From Chloroflexota bacterium (lineage in GTDB: Bacteria > Chloroflexota > Dehalococcoidia > DSGV01), in NCBI GenBank assembly GCA_021787985.1, contig JAJYLG010000005.1:1-64000 (forward strand): DNA of 64,000 bases, read 5' to 3'. Under the pieces are notes generated by a model. The model was not told where the DNA came from. It saw only the letters and a list, made by a program, of their open reading frames with translations, and searched no databases. Each line of letters begins with the position of its first letter. Position 1 is the first letter of the stretch. The position numbers were made by a program, and so were the translations under genes. Below, one piece after another: positions 38,825 through 48,144 of the stretch.

Positions 38825-40282
38825 ATGGCGATAGCCGACGACACGGCCGTTCCTGTCGTCCGGTACACCGTCACTGTTCGCGTTGAGATCGCCAACCGCC
38901 CGGGAATGCTGGGCCGCGTCGCCACCGCGATCGGCGAGCTGGGCGGCGACATCGGCGCCGTGGACCTTGTCGACCGCGGTGGCCGCGCCGTAGTCCGCGA
39001 CTTCACCGTCTCCGTGCAGGACTCGGAGCACGCGCGCGATCTGGTGGCCGCCCTCAACCGCATCCCCGGCGTCCGCGTCCGCGCGGCCTCCGACGAGGTG
39101 TTCCTCGCCCACCTCGGCGGCAAGATCGAGGTCCACAACCGCATCCCGGTCAAGTCCCGGCGAGACCTCTCGCTCGTCTACACGCCGGGCGTGGCGCGCG
39201 TCTCCCTTGCCTTGGCGCGCGATCCGCACCTGGCACGCATGCTCAGCGTCAAGCGCAACTCGCTCGCCGTGGTCTCGGACGGGTCAGCCGTCCTCGGCCT
39301 CGGCGATATCGGCCCGTACGGCGCCCTCCCCGTCATGGAAGGGAAGGCGATGCTGTTCAAGCAGTTCGGCCAGATCGACGCCTGGCCGATCGTGCTCGAT
39401 GTCCACACCCCCGATGAGATCGTGGCGGCAGTGAAAGCGATCGCCCCGGGCTTCGGCGCGATCAACCTGGAAGACATCGCCGCGCCCAAGTGCTTCGAGG
39501 TCGAGCAGCGGCTCATCGAGGAGCTCGACATCCCAGTGATGCACGACGACCAGCACGGCACGGCCATCGTCGCGCTGGCCGCGACCATCAACGCCCTCCA
39601 GGTCGTGGGGAAGAAGCTGGAGGACCTGCGCATCGTCGTGCTCGGCGCCGGGGCCGCCGGCTTCGCCTGCACGCGCATCCTGCAGCGGGCGGGCGCGCGC
39701 GACATCATCGTGCTCGACCGTCACGGCGCGCTCCACCCGGACCGGCCGGCGATCCATGACCGCGGCCCGAAGGAGTGGCTGGCCACGCACACCAATCCCG
39801 GTCACCTGAGCGGCAGCCTGGTCGACGTCCTGCCCGGCGCCGACATGTTCCTCGGCGTGTCTGGGCCCAACCTTCTGCCGCCCGAGGCAATCCCAACGAT
39901 GGCGCGCGACCCGATCGTCTTCGCCCTCGCCAACCCTGACCCGGAGGTAGACCCGCTGGCCGCCGCGAAGTACGCCACCGTGGTGGCCACCGGCCGCAGT
40001 GACTACGCCAACCAGATCAACAACGTGCTCGCGTTCCCAGGCGTCTTCCGCGGCGTCCTGGACGTGGGTGCGCCGCGCATCAGCGAGGAGATGAAGATCG
40101 CCGCCGCGCGGGCACTGGCCGAGGTCGTGCCGCGCCGCGAGCTCGGACCGGATTACATCATCCCCTCGGTCTTCAACCCGGCGGTCGCGCGCTCGGTGGC
40201 GCGCGCCGTCGCACGCCAGGCAGGAAAAGAAGGGCTGGCGCTGCTGCGCCGCGCCCGGAGGGCGACGATCCACTACCTGTGA
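38825..40282 (+). CDS. NAD(P)-dependent malic enzyme with N-terminal ACT domain
   Basis: N-terminal ACT (YTVTVRVEIANRPGMLGRVATAIGELGGDIGAVDLVDRGGRAVVRDFTVSVQD); malic enzyme SLVYTPGVARVSLA, INLEDIAAPKCFEVEQRL, MHDDQHGTAIVALAA, NPDPEVDP. Confidence 0.95.
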   Translation: MAIADDTAVPVVRYTVTVRVEIANRPGMLGRVATAIGELGGDIGAVDLVDRGGRAVVRDFTVSVQDSEHARDLVAALNRIPGVRVRAASDEVFLAHLGGKIEVHNRIPVKSRRDLSLVYTPGVARVSLALARDPHLARMLSVKRNSLAVVSDGSAVLGLGDIGPYGALPVMEGKAMLFKQFGQIDAWPIVLDVHTPDEIVAAVKAIAPGFGAINLEDIAAPKCFEVEQRLIEELDIPVMHDDQHGTAIVALAATINALQVVGKKLEDLRIVVLGAGAAGFACTRILQRAGARDIIVLDRHGALHPDRPAIHDRGPKEWLATHTNPGHLSGSLVDVLPGADMFLGVSGPNLLPPEAIPTMARDPIVFALANPDPEVDPLAAAKYATVVATGRSDYANQINNVLAFPGVFRGVLDVGAPRISEEMKIAAARALAEVVPRRELGPDYIIPSVFNPAVARSVARAVARQAGKEGLALLRRARRATIHYL

Positions 40283-40301
40283 CCGAGAACCCATCACGGG
40301 C

Positions 40302-41600
40302 ATGAACGGCACGGCCGGCCGCGAGGCGACGCTCGGCAGGCGCGCCGCAGCCTGGCGTCGGGTGCGGGCGCTGCCCCTGCCACTGCGCAATTTCGCGGTG
40401 CTGGCGGCGACCCAGGGTTCGGTGCGCGTCCTCTCGTTCGGCCTGGGCGTCTACCTCGCCCGGGTGCTCGGCGTCGACAACTACGGCCTCTACACCTACG
40501 CTTTCGCCTTCGCCAGCTACTTCCTGCTCGTGTCGGACTTCGGGCTGAGCCGTTACGTCGTGCGAGAGGTCAGCCGTGACCCCACCACCGCCTCTCGCAC
40601 TGTCCGCCGCGTGGTCGGCACACGCTACGCTCTCGCCTCACTCGCCTTCGCCGTGATGCTCGCCCTCTCGCTGGCCACCGGCGGTGGGGCGGGCCGCACC
40701 GTCGTGGTGTGTGTGGCCGGCCTGGCGCTGCTTCTCGCCCCGCTGTACGGCACCCTGGACGCTTATTTCAACGCGCGCGAGGCCGGCTACGTCATGGCGG
40801 CCGGCCAGGTCATCTCCACTGTGACCGCCGTGGCCAGCGCCGGACTGGCGGCGTCGCTCGGCGCTCCCGTCGCTGTGATCGCGCTCGCGGTCGCGCTCTC
40901 CGCCGCGCCGGCCGTCGTCACGTACGTCCTGCTCGCCCGGCGCGACGGCGTCGCCTGGTGGCCGGTCTTGGAGCCCAGCGCCTGGCGCGCCGACCTGGCC
41001 AGCTCCTTCCCGTTCTTCGTCCTGGGCTTCTTCGCGGTCATCTTCTTCAAGATCGACTCGGTGATGCTGACCTGGTACCGCGGCACCGCGGACACGGGCC
41101 TGTACGCGGCAGCGTACCGCCTCTTCGAGGGCGTGATGATCCTGCCAGCGGTCATCCTGATCGTCATGTTCCCACGCTCGGCACGCGCTCATGTCGAGGG
41201 CACGCTCCGCCGCACCTATGTGCGCGTCGCGGCGGTGCTCCTCTTGGCGGCCGCGCTGCTGGCGCCGCTGCTTGCGCTGGCCGCGGACCCGCTCGTGCGT
41301 CTGCTGTACGGCAGCGCCTACGCCGATGCGGGCCCACTGCTGCGGGTGCTGGCCATCGCGCTGCCGCTCGCTTTCATGGACACCGCGAATGCCATCGCGT
41401 TGTACGCCCACCAGCGCGTGCGGCTCGCGGCGCTGCTCGCGCCCCTGACCGCCGGCAGCAATATCCTCATGAACCTCTACTTCATTCCGCATTACGGACC
41501 GATGGGCGCGGCCGTCACGACCGTGCTGTCGGAGGTCGTTTCGGTCGCGATCTTCACGCCGCTCGCCTGGAGGTGGACAGCATCGTGCGCGTCCTCGTGA
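40302..41600 (+). CDS. Polysaccharide flippase (Wzx/oligosaccharide transporter, MOP superfamily)
   Basis: NFAVLAATQGSVRVLSFGLGVYLARVLGVDNYGLYTYAFAFASYF...multiple TM segments. Confidence 0.88.
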   Translation: MNGTAGREATLGRRAAAWRRVRALPLPLRNFAVLAATQGSVRVLSFGLGVYLARVLGVDNYGLYTYAFAFASYFLLVSDFGLSRYVVREVSRDPTTASRTVRRVVGTRYALASLAFAVMLALSLATGGGAGRTVVVCVAGLALLLAPLYGTLDAYFNAREAGYVMAAGQVISTVTAVASAGLAASLGAPVAVIALAVALSAAPAVVTYVLLARRDGVAWWPVLEPSAWRADLASSFPFFVLGFFAVIFFKIDSVMLTWYRGTADTGLYAAAYRLFEGVMILPAVILIVMFPRSARAHVEGTLRRTYVRVAAVLLLAAALLAPLLALAADPLVRLLYGSAYADAGPLLRVLAIALPLAFMDTANAIALYAHQRVRLAALLAPLTAGSNILMNLYFIPHYGPMGAAVTTVLSEVVSVAIFTPLAWRWTASCASS

Positions 41601-42883
41601 TCAGCCGCGGGCCGGCCGGCAGCCGACGCTCCGCGCCGGGCATCCGCGCACGGGCGATGGCCCGGGTGCTGGCAGAACAGCTCCCGGGCATCGAGGTCAC
41701 CCTGGCGGTGCCAGACCATCCGGACCTGCCGGACGGCCCCTACTTCACCGAGCGAGCCGTGGGCGCCCGCCTGAGTGACCTGGCTCGCCGTCAGGACGTG
41801 GTCATCTCCATGGGGCTGCCGCTGGTCGCGCTGCCGGCCGCGCTCTCGTCGCACTTCGTGCTCGATTACTTCGCCAACTTCTACGTCGAGTGGATGCTGG
41901 GGACCGGCCGCGCGCCGGCCGGCCTGCGACGCCGCGCGCGGCGCGACGGCGACCGCTGGTACCTCAACCTTCAGCTCACGCTGGCCGACTACATCCTGTG
42001 CGCCACCGAGTCCCAGCGCGATGCCTACCTCGGCGCCCTGGCCGGCCTGGGGCTCATCTACCCGGACTCGTTCCGGCGCGATCACTCCCTCCGCGCACTC
42101 ATCGATGTGGCGCCCCACGGCGTCCGGTTCGAGCCATCGCCGACCCGTGACCGGAGCTGGTTGCAGCAGCGGATCCCGGGGCTGTCCGACGACGAGCCGG
42201 TGCTGCTCTGGAACTCGGGCATCGTCGAGTGGTACGACCCGCGCACTGCCATCCGGGCCACGGGCCTGCTCCGCGCGGAGGGCATCCCCGCGCACCTGGT
42301 CTTTGTGGGCGGACCCTACCCGGGCGGAGACAACACCGGCGCCCGCGAGCACCGCGCGGCAGCACGGTACGCGGACGAGCTGGGGCTGCTCGATACGGCG
42401 GTCCACTTCCTGGACGGCTGGCTGCCCTACCGTGAGGTCCCGCAGGTACTGGCCGGCGCCGATCTGGCCGTCTGCACCTGGCGGCGCACCCTCGAGGCTC
42501 GCTACGCCCTGCGCACGCGCTACCTGGACCTCCTCTGGGCGCGCGTCCCCCTGATCGCCACCGCGGGTGACCCGTTCGGCGACCTGATGGCCTCGCGTGG
42601 GGCGCTCGCGCCGGTCCCCGAGGACGACGCCACCGCGGTCGCCCGCGCGTGCGCCGCGCTGCTGGCGGACCGCGAGCGGCGCGCGGCCGTCACGACCGCC
42701 ATGGCGACGCTCGCCGACGAGCTGCGCTGGGAGCGCACGCTGGCGCCGCTCGTCCGCCACCTGAGCGCCGGCGCGCGGCCAACCGCCATGCCGAAACACC
42801 TGCGACTGCCGGGTATGGCCGCTCGCCTGACCGGCACGCTCGCCTGGCGGGCGGTCGATGCGGTAGGGCGGTGGCAGGGGTGA
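41585..42883 (+). CDS. Glycosyltransferase (GT-B, GT4-like), paralogue of next gene
   Basis: SAPGIRARAMARVLAEQLPGIEVTLAVPD; VLLWNSGIVEWYDPRTAIRA; YREVPQVLAGADLAVCTWRRTLEARYALRTRYLDLLWARVPLIATAGD. Confidence 0.82.
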   Translation: MRVLVISRGPAGSRRSAPGIRARAMARVLAEQLPGIEVTLAVPDHPDLPDGPYFTERAVGARLSDLARRQDVVISMGLPLVALPAALSSHFVLDYFANFYVEWMLGTGRAPAGLRRRARRDGDRWYLNLQLTLADYILCATESQRDAYLGALAGLGLIYPDSFRRDHSLRALIDVAPHGVRFEPSPTRDRSWLQQRIPGLSDDEPVLLWNSGIVEWYDPRTAIRATGLLRAEGIPAHLVFVGGPYPGGDNTGAREHRAAARYADELGLLDTAVHFLDGWLPYREVPQVLAGADLAVCTWRRTLEARYALRTRYLDLLWARVPLIATAGDPFGDLMASRGALAPVPEDDATAVARACAALLADRERRAAVTTAMATLADELRWERTLAPLVRHLSAGARPTAMPKHLRLPGMAARLTGTLAWRAVDAVGRWQG

Positions 42884-44238
42884 GCCGTCGCATCGTCGTG
42901 ATGGCGCGAGTCCCGGTCAACCGCCGCATGTCCGCGCCCGGAATCCGGGCCGTCCACCTGGCACGCGAGCTGGCGCGCGGCATCCCTGACGCCGCGGTCG
43001 AGCTGGCGGTGCCTGACGAGACGGACATCGAGGTCCCGGACGTGGCCGTGCGCGCCTACCCGCGCTGGACGGGGCCGATGCGGATCGTCCAGGGCGCGGA
43101 GACGGTGGTCACGCCGGGCCTGCCACCGACGGCCGTCCCGGGGCTGGGCGGCACGCGGCTGGTCGTCGACCTGTTCACGTTCTTCCTGGTGGAGCATCTG
43201 GCCTGGACCGTCCGCATGCGCAGGCCACCGCAGCGGTGGGCCGCGGCGGCGGTCGACGCGCGCTACTACAACTACCAGGTCGCGGCCGCCGACCTGGTGC
43301 TCTGCTCCAACGAGCGCCAGCGCGACCTGTGGATCGGGACGATGCTGGCGGCCGGCGCGGTCACACCCGACGAGGTGCGCGCCGACCCCCACCTGGCGCG
43401 CCGGATCGCCGTCGTGCCCTTTGGCGCACGGCCCGAGCCTCCGATCCATGACGGCCGCATGCGAGTCAAGGGTGTCCACCCAGGCGTTGCCCACAATGAT
43501 CTGCTCGTCGTCTGGAATGGCGGCATCCTCAACTGGTACGACCCGCTGAGCCTGCTACGCGCCTGGGAGCGGGTGGTGGCAGCCGTACCCAACGCGCGCC
43601 TGTGGTTCATGGGCGTCCGCTACCCATACCGCGGCTTCTCCGAAGGCGACATGCTCGACCGGGCGGTCGCTCTCGCCGAGCAGCTCAATCTGCGCGAACG
43701 TTCGGTGTTCTTCAACTTCGGTTGGCTGGACTACGAAGAGGCGGGCCAACTGATGCTCGAGGCCGACCTGGCCGTCTCCACCTACTTCGACTCGCTCGAG
43801 ACGCGGCTGTCGTACCGCACGCGCCTGACCGACTGCGTCTGGGCGGGTCTGCCATTCGTCTGCACCGCCGGGGACGTGCTGGGCGACGAGGCGGCAGCCC
43901 GCGGCATGGCCGCAACCGTGCCAGCCGGCGATGTGGACGCGCTCACCGCGACCCTCGTGCACCTGCTGCAAGACGCCGGCGCCCGAACCCGCCTGCGCGC
44001 CGCGCTCGAGGCGCACCGCGCCGAGTACTCATGGCGGCAGGCGGCCGCGCCACTGGTGGACTACTGCCGCCGGCCGCCGGCCGGCCCGCCACGCCGCGGC
44101 GGCGCGCCGCTCGACCTGGCCCGCAACGCGGCCACCTACATCGCCGCGCGAGGCGTCCAGCAACTGCTCCAGCCGGAGCGCTGGTTCCGGCGCACGGTCG
44201 ACGAACCGGGAAGGACGGTGACACCATCACAGCCGTGA
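42880..44238 (+). CDS. Glycosyltransferase (GT-B, GT4-like)
   Basis: SAPGIRAVHLARELARGIPDAAVELAVPD; LLVVWNGGILNWYDPLSLLRAW; YEEAGQLMLEADLAVSTYFDSLETRLSYRTRLTDCVWAGLPFVCTAGD; GTG start overlaps upstream stop. Confidence 0.82.
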   Translation: MSRRIVVMARVPVNRRMSAPGIRAVHLARELARGIPDAAVELAVPDETDIEVPDVAVRAYPRWTGPMRIVQGAETVVTPGLPPTAVPGLGGTRLVVDLFTFFLVEHLAWTVRMRRPPQRWAAAAVDARYYNYQVAAADLVLCSNERQRDLWIGTMLAAGAVTPDEVRADPHLARRIAVVPFGARPEPPIHDGRMRVKGVHPGVAHNDLLVVWNGGILNWYDPLSLLRAWERVVAAVPNARLWFMGVRYPYRGFSEGDMLDRAVALAEQLNLRERSVFFNFGWLDYEEAGQLMLEADLAVSTYFDSLETRLSYRTRLTDCVWAGLPFVCTAGDVLGDEAAARGMAATVPAGDVDALTATLVHLLQDAGARTRLRAALEAHRAEYSWRQAAAPLVDYCRRPPAGPPRRGGAPLDLARNAATYIAARGVQQLLQPERWFRRTVDEPGRTVTPSQP

Positions 44239-45422
44239 CGCTGACGGCTTCCGCGCTCGCGGGCGGTCCGCCGCTGTTCCTCCTGACGGCCGGTCTGTCC
44301 CACACGATCGCCTCGACCATAGCCGCGGCGGGTGCCGTCGCTTTCGCGGCAACGCTGCTGGTTACCCTCCTCGCCCGTTTCGACCTGGTGCTCCGGCTGC
44401 GGCGTCCGTCGCGGCCCGGTCGCCAGCGCGGGGAGGAACAGCCCCGGGTCGGAGGGCTGGCCGTCCTCTGTGGCTTCAGCGCGGCCATCCTGCTGGTGTC
44501 CGGATTCAGTCACACGGCCGAGCAGTTGCTGGCGCCGCACTGGCGCCCGCTCGGGATGCTCACCCTGGCCGGTCTCGTGGTCTTCGGCGTCGGCCTGTGG
44601 GATGACGCGCGCGAGCTCGGCTACCTGCCGAAGCTGCTCGCGCTGCTGCTCGGAGCGGGGCTCGTCTTCGCCGCGGGCTTTCGCTTTGGCGAGCTGCCGA
44701 TGCCGTGGGGCGCCTGGCGTCTTGGGCTGCTCGACGGGCCGCTGACGGTCCTCTGGCTGCTGCTGCTCGCCAATGCTATCAACCTCATCGACGGCAAGGA
44801 TGGCGTGGCCACGGGCATCGCCTTCTTCGCCTCCGGGTCGCTGGCGATCATCGCCTTCGACCTCCGGCATCCGCTCGTCTCGCTGCTCTACGCCGCGCTG
44901 GCGGGAGCAGCCCTTGGCTTTCTCCCCTTCAACCTGCCGACCGCGCGGCGTTACCTGGGCGACTCGGGAGCGCTGCTGCTGGGCTTCCTCATCGGCGCGC
45001 TCTCTCTCGCCGGGTTCATCGACGGGACAGGCCGTATCCCGGCCACGCTGCCGGCGATCGCGCTCGGCTTCCCCATCTTGGAGACGATCCTCGCCTTGGC
45101 GCGCCGGCTGCTCGATCTGCGCCACCCCTTCCACTACGACCGCGACCACATCCACGATCGGCTCGAGCGCGCGGGCCTGGGGCCGGTCGCCCTGGTGGTG
45201 GCGACCTACGTCGGCGGCGGCGCGTTCGCCGCCGCGGCGCTCGCCGTCCACTTCGCACGCAATACGCTCTGGGCATCGTTGAGCTTCACGGCGGTGGTCG
45301 CCGCCGCCATCGCGGCGCTGGTGTGGCTGGGCTACGCCACCACGCTGTGGGAGAGCCGCCTGCTGAGCCTCGTGCGTCGCCGCCTCGGGCTGCCACGCGC
45401 GTCACGACCGGCCGGTCGCTGA
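44235..45422 (+). CDS. WecA/MraY-family undecaprenyl-phosphate glycosyl-1-phosphate transferase
   Basis: PRVGGLAVLCGF, FGVGLWDDARELGYLPKLLALLL, NAINLIDGKDGVATG, RYLGDSGALLLGFLIGALSL, HYDRDHIHDRLERAGL; multiple TMs. Confidence 0.9.
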   Translation: MTLTASALAGGPPLFLLTAGLSHTIASTIAAAGAVAFAATLLVTLLARFDLVLRLRRPSRPGRQRGEEQPRVGGLAVLCGFSAAILLVSGFSHTAEQLLAPHWRPLGMLTLAGLVVFGVGLWDDARELGYLPKLLALLLGAGLVFAAGFRFGELPMPWGAWRLGLLDGPLTVLWLLLLANAINLIDGKDGVATGIAFFASGSLAIIAFDLRHPLVSLLYAALAGAALGFLPFNLPTARRYLGDSGALLLGFLIGALSLAGFIDGTGRIPATLPAIALGFPILETILALARRLLDLRHPFHYDRDHIHDRLERAGLGPVALVVATYVGGGAFAAAALAVHFARNTLWASLSFTAVVAAAIAALVWLGYATTLWESRLLSLVRRRLGLPRASRPAGR

Positions 45423-45434
45423 CGACCCCGCGCC

Positions 45435-46370
45435 TCAACCGGCCCGCCGCCCCCGACCGCGCCTGCCTGGTCGGCAGACAGGCCGGGCCAGGCCCGGGGC
45501 ACGTCGACCGACGAGCCTCCTCGCCTCGTGCGCGGCCAGGTGCCAGCCGCAGCGTGCTGCGATGCCGGCGGCGGTCGCCACGTCGAGCAGCCTTCCGCCG
45601 CGCTGCCAGCGGAGGTAGTAGCGCCACATCCCGCGGTGACGCGCGATGATCACGCGTCGCGGCAACGAACGCGAGCTCGCGCCGATGCGGTGACGGACCA
45701 CTGCCTGCGGCGCGTAGCGCACCCGCCAGCCGGCCGACCACGCCCGCCGGCACAAGTCCACATCCTCGATGCTGAAGAAGTAGCCCTCGTCCAACAGCCC
45801 GATCGTCTCCAGCATCCCGCGCCGTACCAGCATCGCCGCGCCGCTTACCCAGTCCACGTCGCGCTCGGAGCGGTGGTCGAAGTCGAACATCAGGTAGTGC
45901 GACGACAGGCGGTTGGCGGGCACCAGGCGCGTGAAGAGCGAGTACCGGTTGAAGGCGACCGTCCAGTGACCGGGAAACCGGCGGCACGAGTACTGCAGCG
46001 TGCCGTCCGGGTCCTCGATGCGCGGGGCCGCGATGCCCACGTCCGGCTCGCGCTCCAGCAACCGGACCAGCGGCGCGACGACCGCGCCGACCGCGCGCGC
46101 GTCCGGGTTGAGCAGCAGCACGGCGTCACCGCCGGCCGCACGAATGCCCGCGTTCGCGCCGGCGGCGAAGCCGTCGTTGCGGGCGCGCCGCACCCAGACT
46201 ACGCCCGGGAAGCGGGCGCGCAGGGCGTCGGCCGCCGGCGCCGCGCTGGCGTTATCAACCACGACCACGCGCTCGATCGCCGCCAGGTCGCCGCTCTCCT
46301 CGAGCGAGCGCAAGCAGCCGTCGACCTCGTCCCAGCAGTTGTAAGCGACCACCACCAGCGAGGCTTTCAC
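45435..46370 (-). CDS. Family 2 glycosyltransferase (rhamnosyltransferase-like)
   Basis: ASLVVVAYNCWDEVDGCLRSLEES, VVVDNASAAPAAD, NDGFAAGANAGIRAAGGDAVLLLNPDA, VSGAAMLVRRGMLETIGLLDEGYFFSIEDVDLCRRA; GTG start. Confidence 0.92.
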   Translation of the reverse strand: MKASLVVVAYNCWDEVDGCLRSLEESGDLAAIERVVVVDNASAAPAADALRARFPGVVWVRRARNDGFAAGANAGIRAAGGDAVLLLNPDARAVGAVVAPLVRLLEREPDVGIAAPRIEDPDGTLQYSCRRFPGHWTVAFNRYSLFTRLVPANRLSSHYLMFDFDHRSERDVDWVSGAAMLVRRGMLETIGLLDEGYFFSIEDVDLCRRAWSAGWRVRYAPQAVVRHRIGASSRSLPRRVIIARHRGMWRYYLRWQRGGRLLDVATAAGIAARCGWHLAAHEARRLVGRRAPGLARPVCRPGRRGRGRRAG

Positions 46371-47002
46371 CGCAGTCGTTTCACCGCCACGAGCTGGAAG
46401 CACCACCCGGGCCGCGCTGCCGTGACGAGCTGGCTCAGCTCGGCGACCGCCTCGCCCAGGAACGCCGGCCTGACTACCGGCTCCGCGTACTCTCGGCGAA
46501 GCGACCGCCAGCCTTTGCTCCCGCTCACGCGGTAGCCCAGCGCCTGCAAGTCTGCCGCGGTCCAGCCGGAAAGGTGCTCCTGCCACGGGTTGCCGTCCCG
46601 CGGCCGTTGCGGAAGAAAGCCGTTGGGCGTCACCACCACCGACGCCCGCCGTGCGACGCGCTCCAGCTCGGCGATGAGCCGCAGACCGTCCTCTCGCGAC
46701 ACGTGCTCGATGACGTGCGAGGCCACCGCGCCATCGACGCTTCGGTCGGCAAGCGGCAGGCGCAGCGCGTCCCCCACCAGGAACGCACCCGGCCAGCCCG
46801 CCCGCGTCAGCATCCGCCCGAGTGGAGCATGCCGGTCGAGCCCGATCACACGCGCCCTGGGAAGGGCGAGCCGCAGGGGCGATCGGGTACCGCAGCCCAC
46901 GTCGGCGACCGTGGCGCAGCCGGCGAGCGCCCGGCGCAGCGCCGCGTGCGGGCTCAGCGGCCAGTGGACGTACAGCGGACGCAGCGCCGACTTCACGCTC
47001 AC
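46367..47002 (-). CDS. Class I SAM-dependent methyltransferase
   Basis: TVADVGCGTRSPLRLALPRARVIGLDRH, DALRLPLADRSVDGAVASHVIEHVSREDGLRLIAELERV. Confidence 0.85.
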   Translation of the reverse strand: MSVKSALRPLYVHWPLSPHAALRRALAGCATVADVGCGTRSPLRLALPRARVIGLDRHAPLGRMLTRAGWPGAFLVGDALRLPLADRSVDGAVASHVIEHVSREDGLRLIAELERVARRASVVVTPNGFLPQRPRDGNPWQEHLSGWTAADLQALGYRVSGSKGWRSLRREYAEPVVRPAFLGEAVAELSQLVTAARPGWCFQLVAVKRLR

Positions 47003-48144
47003 CGGCGTACCGCCTGCCGTGCCAGAGCCCGCTCGTACACTTCGGCCGTCCGTTCCGCCGCGACCCGCCAGGTGAACGCCGCCGCCCGCCTCAGACCGCG
47101 CTCCCGCAGCGTCGCCGCGAGCACGGGATCGACGAGCACGCGTTCCACCGCGTCGGCAATCGCTCGCACGTCCGTCGGCGGGACGAGCAGCGCGGCGTCT
47201 CCGAGCACCTCAGGGTGGGCGCCCGTGTCCGAAGCGACGACCGGCGCGCCGCATGCCATCGCTTCCAGCGGCGGCAGGCCGAATCCCTCGTAGAGCGCGG
47301 GGTTGACGAAGCAGGCCGCACCGCCGAGCAGCGGCGACACCAGCTCGTCCGGCACGTAGCCCGGCCAGCGGACCCTGCCGGCGATGCCGAGCTGGCCACC
47401 GAGCGCCTCTACCCCGCCATTGCCCCAGCCCGCGCCGCCGGCGAGCACCAGATCGAGGTCGTGACCACGGCGCACCAGCTCGCCGAAGGCCCGCAGCAGC
47501 GTCGGCAGGTTCTTCCCGGGCTCGATCGTGGCCATGTTGCACAGATAACGCCGCTCGAGCCGGAGCCGTGCCCGCACGGCCTCCACCTCGTCGGCAGCCG
47601 GGATGCCCAGGTGGGGCGCCACGCCATTGTGCACCACCACCACGCGCTCCTCGGCCAGACCGACGAGCGCGACGATATCGCGTTTCGCGGTCTCGCTGAC
47701 GGTGATCACGAGGTCAGCCCGCCGTGCCGCCCGTGGGGCGACAAAGCGGTAGTAGGCCGCGCGCGCGCGCCCGTAGCGGCCGGGCATCCGGAGGAAGGTC
47801 ACATCGTGGAGCGTCAGGACGCGCCGCGCCGGGACCGGCGCCAGCGGCGCAGTGTCCACCGGCGAGTGGAGGACGTCGACGCGCTGGGTGCCCGCCAGCA
47901 CGGGGAGCCGTAGGTGTTCCCAGGCGATGCGCAGCGGCCGCGTCGGCAACGCGATGCGCACGACGCGGTGACCGGCCGCGGTGTCGACGTCGAGCTCGGT
48001 CTCGCGCCGCGCGGCCACCACCAGCCGCGGCCCGTCGGGGAGCCGTGACAGCTCGCGCGACAGGTGGTAGATGTAGTTCGCCCCGCCGCGACGCCGGCGC
48101 GGCATCGAGGTCGCATCGAGTAGCACGGCCGGCCGCGCCGTCAT
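46999..48144 (-). CDS. Family 4 glycosyltransferase
   Basis: RRGGANYIYHLSREL, TVSETAKRDIVALVGLAEERVVVVHNGV, CNMATIEPGKNLPTLLRAFGEL, YEGFGLPPLEAMACGAPVVASDTGAHPEVLGDAALLVPP. Confidence 0.93.
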   Translation of the reverse strand: MTARPAVLLDATSMPRRRRGGANYIYHLSRELSRLPDGPRLVVAARRETELDVDTAAGHRVVRIALPTRPLRIAWEHLRLPVLAGTQRVDVLHSPVDTAPLAPVPARRVLTLHDVTFLRMPGRYGRARAAYYRFVAPRAARRADLVITVSETAKRDIVALVGLAEERVVVVHNGVAPHLGIPAADEVEAVRARLRLERRYLCNMATIEPGKNLPTLLRAFGELVRRGHDLDLVLAGGAGWGNGGVEALGGQLGIAGRVRWPGYVPDELVSPLLGGAACFVNPALYEGFGLPPLEAMACGAPVVASDTGAHPEVLGDAALLVPPTDVRAIADAVERVLVDPVLAATLRERGLRRAAAFTWRVAAERTAEVYERALARQAVRR

